Positions 26,868 through 40,289 of a stretch of 64,000 nt of DNA are shown here, in pieces. The DNA lies in the NCBI RefSeq assembly GCF_901709675.1, contig NC_051090.1:5721842-5785841 (forward strand). Direction: 5' to 3'. The position numbers and the translations under genes are program-made. Source of the DNA: Syngnathus acus (lineage: Eukaryota > Chordata > Actinopteri > Syngnathiformes > Syngnathidae). The first letter of the stretch is position 1, and the number at the start of each line of letters is the position of its first letter. The notes beneath the pieces are model-generated. The model worked only from the letters and a program-made list of their open reading frames with translations. It ran no database searches and was not told the DNA's origin.

Positions 26868-29800
26868 TGAAGTGGTGCCTTGACTATACAGGAGCCACAT
26901 TTTTTTAAGGAACAAAGAAACTTTGATCATTTTTTTAATTTGGAGCCAAAATCCGAATTACCAGTTAGACAGTCCACCACTAGAAAACAAACAGTGAGCG
27001 TCACAACCTCAGGCCATCATCAGTTCTCGTAGTGCGGCCATCATTTGCCAAATTTATTTTTTCTAACCATGACAAATGTTAAGAGCTCAACGGATGATGT
27101 CCGTTGAATAGAATCTTAAAATTATTGAAAAATACAAGCAAGGTTTGCAGCTGACTTGGCAAAGCACAAAATGTACTGTGTACTATACCAGTGGTGTCAA
27201 ACTCATTTTTGTCAATTGTCACATTGTAGTCATGGTTTGTCTTGATCTTTGGTACATTAGTTTTGGAATAAAAAAAAAAAAAATGTAATACTGGGTTGTT
27301 TTTTTAGGAAGCTGAAACGGATTGATGGCATTTCTATTCATTTCAATGTAGAATTTTGATTTGAGTCAAGGTACCGTCTACTTGTTCACAACGCAACGTT
27401 TTCGTGACGTTTAATTTCAAGTTGTTCAACACTGAACTGGTGACGGCAGATGAGTAGGAGGTTCAGGGAGTTCTTTATCTCAGACATTTCTCCTAAGTAA
27501 TGAGCTGTGACTCGCTGCGCCAGCATTACTCGGTATTTAGCGTTCTGATGCGAAGCATTCATCAATCACAGCGCTGCTATCCGTATCTCGCAATCCTTCT
27601 TAGGCTCGTGATGAATCCGTGGTTAATCCAAGGCCATAGTTAATCCCAGCTAGGGGGTCTGGGTTTAGGCTACTGGGAACATGCTCACTCCAACAATAAT
27701 AAAAACGGACAGTCAGTGAGTAAAAAAGACCACTTGGCACTTAAAAATAATGATGATCAGTTTTGAAAAAGGTTTTTAAATACCATTTATATACCCAGTA
27801 TATTAGATATTTTAATTTCCATTTAACAATGATATTCTGGTTGAAGTTTGCAGCATTTGTAGTGTATCGTACTGATAGCTATTGTTGATATTATATATTG
27901 ATTACTCGAAATATGTATGCCTCTTTTCTTGAGGCAAACAAAGGGCATACCTTGCAATTAATGGCGTTCAGAAATTTATGAGGAGCCACTATTTGAGGAA
28001 ATAAAATACATTGTATTTTTTTCCCTCTTCTTCTTCTTCTTGTTATTATTACTATTTTTATTATTATTAATTATTTTTTTACTACCTAATTTTGTATACA
28101 GTGTATTGTGATTGGTCAAATATGAACCCTGGCATGCCTTCACCTGACTGCAAAACAATTTGATGTGCATATATTGTTTTAGGCTGTACTCACATATAGG
28201 CCATTTGAAACATGCTTGAGCATCATTAACACTTAGGGCTCTGTTTTTGTAGATGCGGAAATGTCAACGTATCCTGCTTTTCGCTGTGTGTGTGTGTCCT
28301 TGACGATACGAACTGCGAAATGACAATTTGGTGTTTTACTCTTAAGTGTCCATTGTTTCTTAATGCAGCATGCTCATCTTTTTTTAAGGCGACTATCATT
28401 CTCTTCATTGCAGTGTACAATGAAGCTTTTAAGACCCCACTTCAAGCACCCTTTCCTGTGGGAAGTTCAAACTCTCAAATTCAAATTACAAAACCTTCAG
28501 ATTTAAATTCTTCAGCCTCTTAGTGTGTCCAATTTATTTCATGTTAATCTTTCAACGCCTGCTCTCCTTGGCAGCCTTTTCCCGTTACCTCGCAATATCT
28601 GATCAGCAATAATCACGATAAGCTTTTTGTACTCTTTCTTCTTTTTTTTTTTTTTTTTGGGTAAATCCCCCTAGTCTGCCCTGCTCCCAGAGGAATGTGT
28701 GTGTGAGCAGACCTCCTGTCCCGGCTTGTTTACATATGAATCTTGCTCAATACTCAATTGGTGAAAGTCCTTGTTATCGTTTCCTCTTGTGCTATTACAA
28801 TTTGTCGGCGAGAAAGTGATGTTCATGAGACACAAATATAAGCAATGATCTGCTTCCCCCTGCGCATTTCTATGGTTAATTATTTACACCGAGATGTTCA
28901 AAGGTTCAATGAGGACTTGGGTGAATTATTATTATTTCTTGGAAATCCAAAATGGCCAATTTTCTCACATGCCATCACTTTCCCAGCTGTTGAATGAGAA
29001 ATTTAGTCCAACATTTTCACTGGAAAAAAGTCTTTATCTGTTTATATTTGTCATCTGTGGGCGACCAAGAAATCCTTTCACTTCCCAAAAACCGATCTGT
29101 TGGCATCAGTCAGTACCGCTGCCATTTATGGACAAGATCCTCTCTCAAGCTAAGCGAGAACACGCAACCACTTCTTCCTCCATCCCATGTGTGCATATTA
29201 GATGTTGCGTGTTTGGTTTGGCATGTCCTCAAGATGCTCGAAGCTACTTTTGTGTGTGCGACATGAGCCAAGGATCTTTCTGGGGAGATGAGTGTCAATG
29301 AATCAAACACGATTACGGCAAGATTTAACAGGTTTGACAGACTGTGATAATCATCTATGAATACTGCACAATTGTCAGAGCTCCACTTGTGCCCATCCAA
29401 GCGCACACATTTCAAAGGAGTCTTATTGTGGAAACTTTCACTTGTCAAACCGCAGCTGGAGGGCATCTGAGGCCACTTTTGGTTTCTCTTTCGCACATCA
29501 TCGCTGATGTGAATCATAAGAGGCTGTCTTTTTGATTATATCTTTACTACTGCTTTGTCGGGTGAAATGAAGCAGAGATGTGTTCATTTAATTTGTGTTT
29601 ATTGTTGATAAATGTGGTGTGGTAGTGCATTGGGAACCAAAATATTAGAAACAATTTTTTTTTTTTTAACGTAGGTGTCGAGAAGAAATTTCCCTTTGCT
29701 CTCATTCAATTTGGTCATTTTAATGTCCATTTGTTTGCAAACGGAAGAGCGCTGTTTGTCTTTTCCACCGAGGGATATTCCGCCATGGTTTTAGCAAAGA

Positions 29801-31290
29801 TGTTTTTTTTTTTAGAACGACTTTTTAACTTGGCATTCCAGTAAGTTGAGCAACATTATCTGCTCTTGTGTTACTTATCGAGATCCGGATTAGACCGTTT
29901 AGGTGTACCTAATGGGGTTATTTTTGTTTATCCATTATAGTGGACTTCTTTGCATCCTGCTTGGAAAGCCCGTTTCTGCTCCAGTCCAGTCACGTGACAC
30001 TTTTTAAAAACATGTTTTGTCTTTTTTGGCACGCAGAGGAGCGAGAAGGGGTTAATAGTCCCTGTGCTTTACTTAGCCCTCATAGGTCTTGACATCACTG
30101 GCATGCTACTTTGTTTTGTTTCGCAATTCATCCACGGCCAAATAATGAGAAAAGAGCTGACGGCAAAGTGGGTTTCTTGTAAGGACATGCTGTCACATCC
30201 CATTTGGGACGTGGTTATGAAATATTACCCCTGCACGGTGGCGTCTTTAACCTTCGGGTCAATCCGGTGCCGCCTTCGCTTGTAATAAAAAACAGCTTGG
30301 CGAGACCACACCGGAGGTCGTTTGGATGAATGTTCTAGGTTGTGTCCTTTTGGGAATTTGTGGTGTTTACGCAAGTCCTGCCAATAATCAGGAGAAAGCT
30401 AAGCTCAGCGTGACCCGGCGGGCGTCTCAGTGGGGGCCGAGTCGCGTCCACTTGATAGCGAATTTAAGTATTGTTGACAAATTTGGTTTCTTTTTGGTAG
30501 AGTGGGGGAAAATGACCATAAAAGGAGATGGTGCCGAGTTTCACACAAATGAACTCAAAGATAATGGAGAACAGATGCTTGTGTGCTTAAGTGGAAAACA
30601 ATAATCCATTCTCATTTTATTACCAAGTATAATTGGAGCACGATTACAAAAATACAAAAATTTGATGGATTTTCAAAAACAAATGTGCACCTATCTACAA
30701 AGTGGTCCCTTCCCATATGTCTCGCATACAATACGAAATGCTTCTTGTACACAAAGTTAAGCTCAAAATGATTCATAACCTGACTAAATTGTGAGTTAGT
30801 GATTAAAAAAAAATATATATATATATATATTTATTTTAATGACAGGTTCATTTCTGCCAATGATAATTAGCGCTACGCTGAAAATAGTCTTTATTTTAAT
30901 TTTTAAAAAATTATATTCAAACCACTGGATGTACATAAGTATATTTGAGAAGAAAACTACAAATCATTTTGGCCACAAATAATAAAAATTGCATTTCTTC
31001 CCACAATGTCCGTTAGTCTTTTGCCAATTTCTTTCGTCATTTCCAGCAAAACGCTCACTCAGCAGATAGAAATTCACTTGCGCTCCAAATATGTCCAGTT
31101 TATGAATCATTTTGGCTTCAAGTGTGCACCCACAATCCAAAGCTGCCCGATAGTGGCTCATTGCTTGCAGGCATTCAAACATCACTAACATAAAAAGAAA
31201 ACATTTAAAATTGTGCTATAGGTGTCTGAAATGTTATAAGCATGAAATACATTCTTTGTCAGTGACAGAAACTGGCAAATTTACATGCGC
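26868..31290. other. Intergenic region between nim1k and the CCL25-like gene
   Basis: Contains a candidate nim1k polyadenylation signal (AATAAA at 27267-27272), a MITE remnant near 27189, ATT-rich tracts at 28040-28080, a poly-T run near 28645 and an AT tract near 30810-30830. Several short open frames occur here but show no family, splice or composition support. Confidence 0.5.
27189..27240 (+). mobile_element. Fragment of an hAT-type MITE
   Basis: The stretch beginning CCAGTGGTGTCAAACTCATT resembles the left end of the MITE family seen at 55159 and 58058 (GGGGTGTCAAACT followed by a GTAGTCA segment). Only about 50 bases are recognisable. Confidence 0.4.
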
Positions 31291-32984
31291 CTAATGTGCT
31301 CCGTGTGCTTCATGATGAAGATCTTCCAAAGCTTCTTGAGTCTCCTTTTGCTTCTAGACAAAAAGTTGCGCAATGAGTTGCCTTTGTATGAGACATCATG
31401 TGCATCGGTGCTTAATTCCTTGTACCTAATTCTGAACCATCATTCTCAATCTCACAACCTCCATCAACTCCTGGACCCAAATATCCTCAGGATTGGCACA
31501 GATGGTCCTCTGCGCCTTACGTCCGGACCTCTTCTTTATGGTAAACCTGCACACACGCACGCACCGACATCATCCAACATTTGACTCATTCCAAATCCAC
31601 AAGGTCATTTAGTTTTCCATTTCTTGATGCCAGATGATTATGGGTCGCAATTGTGCGGCTGAAATGAAAACAATGAGCTTACGAACTCACACAACAGCTC
31701 TGATGTTGCAATCGCCATCTGTTTCCTGAATCCTGTAGCTCTGAACCTTTCCCTTTGTCTTTGTCTTCATCCCACCGACATGTCCCAAGCAGCAGTCACC
31801 GTAAGAACCTGCACAAGGAAGGTCAAGGTCACACGGTAAGATAATCAGCCTCTGTGACCAAAAAAAACAACTATTAAGCATATTTGTTCATGTGAGAATG
31901 ATTTCTACCAGACAATGTGGCCACGGTAGGATAATCCGCCTCTGTGACAACAACAAAAAACTATTAACCATATTTGTTGATGTTGTGAAAATGATTTATA
32001 CCAGACAATGTGGCCATTTTCCCCCCCCAATACTTCACTCACGCTCACATTGGCATCTAGGGACAATTGAGAACCTTCGATGAACCTAACATGCATGCGA
32101 GGAAGACATGAGAACTTCACACAGGAAGGCCTCAGGTGAGAAACAGAACCTCTTAGTTAAGACATGCTAAACACTAGCATGATTTACTGAAAAGTAGCCT
32201 TCAAATACAACAAAGAAAATCATATACCACGTAACATGACTCCCAAAAATATATGCATGCTTTGTTTTGCTCAAGTGGTGTGAATCATGTAAAAAGAAAG
32301 ACAATAAATTACAAATTAAAAAAAATTAAAAAATGGTGTGAATCATGCAAAAAAAAAAAAAAAAACTAAACAAAATTACAAATAATTCTTTAAATAAAAT
32401 TTAAAAGAAATAAATATCAAGTGGTCAAATTTCAACTGACATGGCCTTAATTTGCTGTAGAATTACACGCGCACGGTGCCAATCCAATATTTGGACACGC
32501 CTATGACAAAGTTTGAAACGGACAGCTGTGACCCATCATAAATGTCAAGCCCCAATCTATCTATTTATCTCTCAATTCCCATCTTTCTTTATCCATCGAT
32601 TTCTTTTCGTCTCCTCGACTTCAATATTTCAACACATTGAAAGCCTAACGAGCACAGTAATTCCACACCAGAGCCTGAAGACATTTCCCAACCAAGTTTA
32701 ACAGAAGAATGTGAATAATCAAAAACAGATGCATGTGTCAAGAGAGCCTCAATTACACCAAAACTACCGGTTCGTAAATTGTGCAATCAACAAGTGACCC
32801 CCGTGGTGCAAAACAAAGCATTTAACTGTCCTAATCATGTGCCCGGAGCTGCATCTGCCAGCCAATAAAGCCTTTGGTCTTTGAAGGCCAAGCATGTGTT
32901 TCAGCGTCGCTCTTACTAACCTTGTGCCAGACACACTGTGGTGCAGAAGAGCAGCACCAGGAACAAAAGTGCTTGGAATTTCAT
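31291..32984 (-). CDS. ccl25: CC chemokine, CCL25-like
   Basis: Minus-strand exons 32921-32984, 31691-31808, 31456-31546 and 31291-31353 join in frame (phases 1, 2, 0) to 111 residues. Exon 1 is a signal peptide ([20 protein letters not shown]). Exon 2 has [10 protein letters not shown] and [11 protein letters not shown], close to the CCL25 features DCCL and YRIQE. Exon 3 has a basic segment ([10 protein letters not shown]), the fourth cysteine in ICANP and the start of the C-terminal helix ([10 protein letters not shown]). CCL25 (TECK) is a secreted ligand of CCR9 that guides thymocytes and gut lymphocytes. The last exon is less sure: with a phase 0 join it reads [20 protein letters not shown]; if intron 3 is retained the protein ends soon after LMEV. 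Fish have CCL25 paralogues; which one this is cannot be told. Confidence 0.8.
31833..32015. repeat. Two-copy 89-base tandem repeat in CCL25-like intron 1
   Basis: Two adjacent copies of about 89 bases both begin near ACGGTA(A/G)GATAATC(A/C)GCC and end with ACCAGACAATGTGGCC. They differ at a modest number of sites, so the duplication is fairly recent. Confidence 0.8.
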
Positions 32985-35451
<2,467 letters not shown>

Positions 35452-38009
35452 ATGAAGTTGGACCTCAAGCTGCTGTGCATGGCCTTGGGCCTCGTCTTCT
35501 GCGTTGGGCAAAGTGCGGAAGGTACGGCCGCTTATTCGAATCGATTGTTGTCGTCTTCTTGACTGTGGACTCAACATGTTGTTGACCACCCAGTATGCGC
35601 ACAAATGAAATGTTTCTTTTTTTATGGATTGATTTCAATTTCGTCTTGTAAACGCTCTTATGTCAGTCGCATTGTGCTCCTGGCGCTAAAGCAATTTCCT
35701 TGCAAACACCAGTTCAGTGTCATGGAGGTAAATAAAGAGGATGGGTTCCGATTTTCTTTTTTTCCCCCCCCAGTTTTTTTAAACCTACTAAAATAGTAAA
35801 GAGAATCACATTCTGCCTTTTAAAAAGACAACGTGACGTTGCGGGGGTGAAAATAACGAAAGTATATGTTGGATTTCGCCCCCCCCAAAGATATCTTGGG
35901 GGGACGGGGCACTCGGCTCGTTGAAACAAAAAAGTCCCCAAAAGTTGGTGATTAGATTCTTCTTGCTTTTTTTGTCGCGGTGTGTACATTTGATTGAACA
36001 GCACACAAATATTCAAGTTCTCCATTTTCAGAATGAACCCGATCTATACTACAAAGCACGACTTTGGAAAAGTAACACAGAACTTAATCAATTTGATCGA
36101 GGGTCACGTCCGAGATCTTTGCTAAGCATAGCAATGGACGTGCACTTTTCTGGTTCGAAACAAGCGACAAGACATGGATGGATGTTCTCAGCTCAAACAA
36201 ACAAAACAAGAAAAAAATCAAATCGGAACAAGTGGAGATGAATGATTGTCTTTCTGTGAGTGAGTGATATTTGGCCACTATTGCTTTTTTTGTGCTGCCA
36301 GTGACGCCATGCGACCACGCTGGAGCTACTGATGACAAGAAGTGCCAAGGCAAGCGGGGAGGAGCGCTCGCCTTGAAAGCCCATGGCGCTACGGGTCAAG
36401 ATAATGTCAACTGGATGAAGGAAGGATCCCCACCTGAAACAATTACGCCCGGCGCTGGCAAGTACGCGAAAAGTGAACCAAATGAAGCCGTCCTGACGAT
36501 CCTAAACCTGAACGGCGACTCCGAGGGAAAGTACACGGCCAGCGGCGCAGGCATCTCAACAAAGCAAACGTTCATCGTCCAAGGTTTGATGTTGCGCGAA
36601 AAGCCGCCGGCCACATGAAGCCTTTTCTGCACCATTTCTTTCCCACAGGGCACATGCAGACAAACGCACAATCATGCACGTCAAGAAATGCATTCAATTT
36701 TCCGGTGAAAAGTTGCCAAAATATGCCCCAAAAGCGCTCCAAAACTCCAATTCACTTGGCTTCCAAAACAATTGAGCAAACATTAACTCGGTTTTGGCCC
36801 AAAATAGCAACATCTCAGCATCTTTGTCTTGCTACTTTGACCAGAGTCTTGTGTCCTTGTACTTTGCACGGAGAGTGTGTGTGTGATACTTTGGCCAATT
36901 CTGCTTTTCTTGTGCTGGCAGTGGCAGACTGCTTTGGCGGCGCAACAGACGTGACGTGCGACGGCGAGGCGACTGGTGAGCTCTGGCTGAAAGCCATTGG
37001 CCCTGCCAAAAGCGATGTCACCTGGACGAAGGAAGGACCCACACCTACAGTTATTGAAGACGAGACTGGCAAGTACAAGAAAACTGGAGGATTCAAGTCC
37101 ACCCTGAAGATCCTAAACCTGGGGAAGGAATCCCAGGGAACGTACGTGGCCACGGATGGCAGCATCGCTCCAGCAAAGCAAAAGTTCACCGTTCAAGGTT
37201 TGATGTTGCGCAAAAAGTCACCGGCCGCATGAAACCTTTTCTGCACCATCTCTTTCCCACAGGGCACACATGCAGACAGAAGGTGGCACAATCAGGCAGG
37301 CCAAACAAATGTCAACAAATGCATGCAATTTTCAAGAGAAAAGTTGGTTGCAAGATAAGAGCTCCAAAATTCCAGTTGGCTTCCAAAACATTTGAAAGCT
37401 CTCATGAAACCTCTCCACTCATTTGACACACAAAAGTTAGTCGTGCGACACATGCGACCAAATTTGGTCTTTTCGTTGATCCGTCGTCCGTGTTGTCCAA
37501 CCATTTTGTATTTAATTGGCAGTGGGAATTAGCCCATTCAGCGCAGCTTTTATTTTTTACAAACTGCACTCACGTCTCCTTAAGCGCTTTAAGTGTGTTA
37601 GGAACTTCTTTGGCCGCCTCTACTCGATTCTCCACAAATTTGCCGTAAATGAGAGAGAGCACTTCGCCAGGCGCAAAAGTGGTGCGGCAAGTTGTAATTT
37701 TGACAGCTGACGTTTTCCAATTTGCTTTTCATCTGCCATTCCCAAGTGCCGGCCATCAAAGCCAGTGACGACGACGGCGGTGACGACGACGGCGGTGACG
37801 ACGACGGCGGTGACGACAGCGGCGGTGACGACAGCGGCGGCAAAGGCAACGTTGCCGGCGCCGGCAAAGGCAACGTTACCGTCGGCGGCGGCAAAGGCAA
37901 CAGCGGCGGCAAAGGCAACGACCGCGGCGGCGGCAACGGCCTGTCCTACTCCCCTGCTCTGCTGGTGATTGTCACTTTGGTCCAACTGCTGCTTCAGCTT
38001 GCCAACTAG
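35452..38009 (+). CDS. Putative GPI-anchored protein with two noncanonical Ig-like domains (unnamed)
   Basis: Exons 35452-35521, 36302-36583, 36922-37197 and 37747-38009 join in frame, every intron in phase 1, to 296 residues. Exon 1 is a signal peptide (MKLDLKLLCMALGLVFCVG). Exons 2 and 3 each code one Ig-like domain of about 93 residues, with the pattern W(M/T)KEG, GKY, L(T/K)ILNL and a final Y(T/V)A before FxVQ. The usual F-strand cysteine is absent (YTA/YVA); instead each domain has a cysteine pair near its N terminus (10-11 residues apart). Exon 4 codes an acidic DDDGG/DDSGG repeat, a Gly/Lys/Asn-rich stretch with KGN repeats, and a hydrophobic end (SPALLVIVTLVQLLLQLAN) that looks like a GPI-attachment signal. 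It is probably an extracellular, membrane-tethered protein. I do not recognise the family. Exons 2 and 3, with flanking intron, are a tandem duplication. Confidence 0.75.
37767..37841 (+). repeat. Coding 15-base minisatellite (DDDGG/DDSGG)
   Basis: Five tandem copies of a 15-base unit (GACGACGACGGCGGT and a GACGACAGC variant) lie in exon 4 of the Ig-like gene. Being multiples of three, copy changes would keep frame. A looser KGN-coding repeat follows to about 37935. Confidence 0.9.
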
Positions 38010-38214
38010 AAGACAGCGAGTAGGCGCGGCGAGCGGATGAGCCCACAAAAAGCATCGCCGGCCTTGTGCCCCATGCAAGTACACATGTACCACCGCTAAG
38101 TTAATAAGTTAAAGTGACGTTAAAGTCCGCAGTAAGCATATGAATGACACTTGGATTTTCTTTTGATTGAATTTGATTGGCTGGCTGTCATTGTGCTTCT
38201 TTTTGCTCTTAAGT

Positions 38215-38220
38215 AATAAA
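38215..38220 (+). promoter_or_regulatory. Polyadenylation signal of the Ig-like gene
   Basis: AATAAA lies about 205 bases after the stop codon at 38009, before the TGGA microsatellite. Confidence 0.55.
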
Positions 38221-38284
38221 ATAATCAAACCCACCACGCGCATGGTCTTTGTCCTTTGTGCTTTTCCCTCACGCGCAGGCGAGC

Positions 38285-38352
38285 TGGATGGATGGATGGA
38301 TGGATGGATGGATGGATGGATGGATGGATGGATGGATGGATGGATGGATGGA
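38285..38352. repeat. (TGGA)n tetranucleotide microsatellite
   Basis: Around 17 copies of TGGA are seen without interruption. Confidence 0.95.
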
Positions 38353-38407
38353 GGCCCTCAGCAACTTTGCAAAAGATCGCGTTGCCAATCCAAGCCCGGC
38401 GCAAAGC

Positions 38408-38480
38408 TGACGAGAATAGAATAGAATAGATCTTTATTGTCATTGTCACACACGTACAATGGAATTTAAAAAGTGCCAAC
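38408..38480. repeat. Dispersed repeat-like AGAAT/TTTATTGTCATTG segment
   Basis: Short AGAAT repeats lead into TCTTTATTGTCATTGTCACA, a sequence I associate with the ends of common fish interspersed repeats. The family is not identified. Confidence 0.35.
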
Positions 38481-38602
38481 CGATCAGTGCAAAAAAAAAA
38501 TAGAAAACAAATCGAATAAAAAGATACAAGCTAAAAACCCACACATTTGGCGAATCTGCTAGTCCTTGATCTAATTGATCTGTAGCGTCTGCCTGATGGC
38601 AA

Positions 38603-39146
38603 CTAGGTGTAAATCGCGGGTTTTGTAACGATACGATATCATATCGATACAAAGAATCATGATACGATATTTGCCGATATCTTAAAGCCTGCTGTGATTC
38701 ATTCACGGTACATCACGATATAGTGCTCTACGATCGATAGAGAACAATATCCTGATTTATAACAATTCATACGCAAAATCAACAAGGTACTGCAAACTCT
38801 TTATTTAGGAAATTACAAATTGCTTCCAAACGAATGACTTGAAGCCCAAAGGGGAGCGAATTTCCTCGTCTTCTTGGACACTAGCCATAGCACCAGCCCA
38901 GGAGCCGCGTAGTTGTCGGCTCCCCTTTCACATGCCTGCTCTGCTCACAACACAACACGCCGCGCACTGCTCCCGGAAAGAGGAAGCAAGCAACAATGAA
39001 CTGGATTTCAAAATAAAGTCGCGTCTAATGTCCGAGGTCAAAAACGGGCGATATAGATCGATGTTTACGTTTAGCATCGATGCCAACAAATCGTAGAGCA
39101 TTATATCGATTAATCGATGTGTATCGATGAATCGTTACACCCCTAG
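38603..39146. mobile_element. MITE-like element with degenerate terminal inverted repeats
   Basis: The left end (CTAGGTGTAA...GTAACGATACGATATCATAT) and the inverted right end (CTAGGGGTGTAACGATTCAT) match in part, and both inner flanks are rich in ATCGAT palindromes. A central 300 bases (38790-39040) is unrelated to the ends. No transposase is coded, so it is a nonautonomous element. The left terminus seems altered. Confidence 0.6.
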
Positions 39147-40281
39147 TTTCAAACTACTTTTAGGGTTTCTAAGAATAGGGTTTCTAACGTGGCTTTCAAA
39201 ACTAGGGTTAGGGTTTCCGACCAGGGTTTCCAAGGAGTTTTGCCATTGCTAATTAGGGTTTCAAACTAGGGTTAGGGTTTCCGACTAGGGTTTTAAACCA
39301 AGGTTAGGGTTACAAACTAGGTTTTAAAGCTAGGCTTAAGGTTTCCAACGAGGCTTTCAATCTACTTTTAGGGTTTCTAAGATTAGGGTTTCTAACTAGG
39401 CTTTCAAACTAGGGTTAGGGTTTTCGACTCGGGTTTCCAAAATTAGGGTTAGGATTAGGGTTGGGGTTAGGGTTTCTAACTAGGCTTTCAAAACTAGGGT
39501 TAGAGTTAGAGTTAGGGTTAGCGTTAGCGTTAGCGTTAGAGTTAGGGTTAGGGTTAGGGTTAGGGTTAGGGTTAGGGTTAGGGTTAGGGTTAGGGTTACT
39601 AACTAGGCTTTCAAAACTAGAGTTAGGGTTAGGGTTAGGGTTTCTAACTAGGCTTTCAAAACTAGGGTTAGGGTTTCCGACTAGGGTTTCCAAGGAGTTT
39701 TGCCATCGCTAATTAGGGTTTCAATCTAGGCTCAGGGTTTCCGACTAGGGTTTTAAACCAAGGTTAGGGTTACAAACTAGGTTTTAAAGCTAGGCTTAAG
39801 GTTTCCAACGAGGCTTTCAAACTACTTTTAGGGTTTCTAAGATTAGGGTTTCTAACTAGGCTTTCAAAACTAGGGTTAGGGTTTTCGACTAGGGTTTCCA
39901 GAGTTAGGGTTAGGGTTAGGATTAGCGTTGGGGTTAGGGTTTCTAACGAGGCTTTCAAAACTAGGGTTAGGGTTAGAGTTAGAGTTAGAGTTAGAGTTAG
40001 AGTTAGGGTTAGGGTTAGGGTTAGGGTTAGAGTTAGAGTTAGAGTTAGGGTTAGGGTTAGGGTTAGGGTTTCTAAGTAGGCTTTCAAAACTAGGGTTAGG
40101 GTTTCTGACTAGGGTTTCCAAGGAGTTTTGCCATCGCTAATTAGGGTTTCAATCTAGGCTCAGGGTTTCCGACTAGGGTTTTAAACCAAGGTTAGGGTTT
40201 CAAACTAGGTTTTAAAGCTAGGGTTAGGGTTTCCAACGAGGGTTTCAAACTACTTTTAGGGTTTCTAAAATTGGGGTTTCT
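39147..40281. repeat. Degenerate telomere-like (TTAGGG) repeat array with higher-order structure
   Basis: The stretch is built of TTAGGG and variants (TTAGAG, TTAGCG, TAGGGTTTC, ACTAGGG). A near-perfect TTAGGG run of about nine units lies at 39541-39597. Larger blocks recur: the marker CAAGGAGTTTTGCCAT appears near 39232, 39693 and 40119, so there is a higher-order repeat of about 430-460 bases. The alternating NPNP and TLTL frames across it are repeat translations. Confidence 0.9.
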
Positions 40282-40289
40282 AACTAGGC

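Noticed and set aside
30064-30604. Two short plus-strand frames, one with a signal-like start
   Set aside because: No homology recognised, no splice partners, and AT-rich flanks; probably chance.
39415-40140. Frames with NPNP, TLTL and LGLE repeats
   Set aside because: Translations of telomere-like repeats; a repeat protein is not plausible here.
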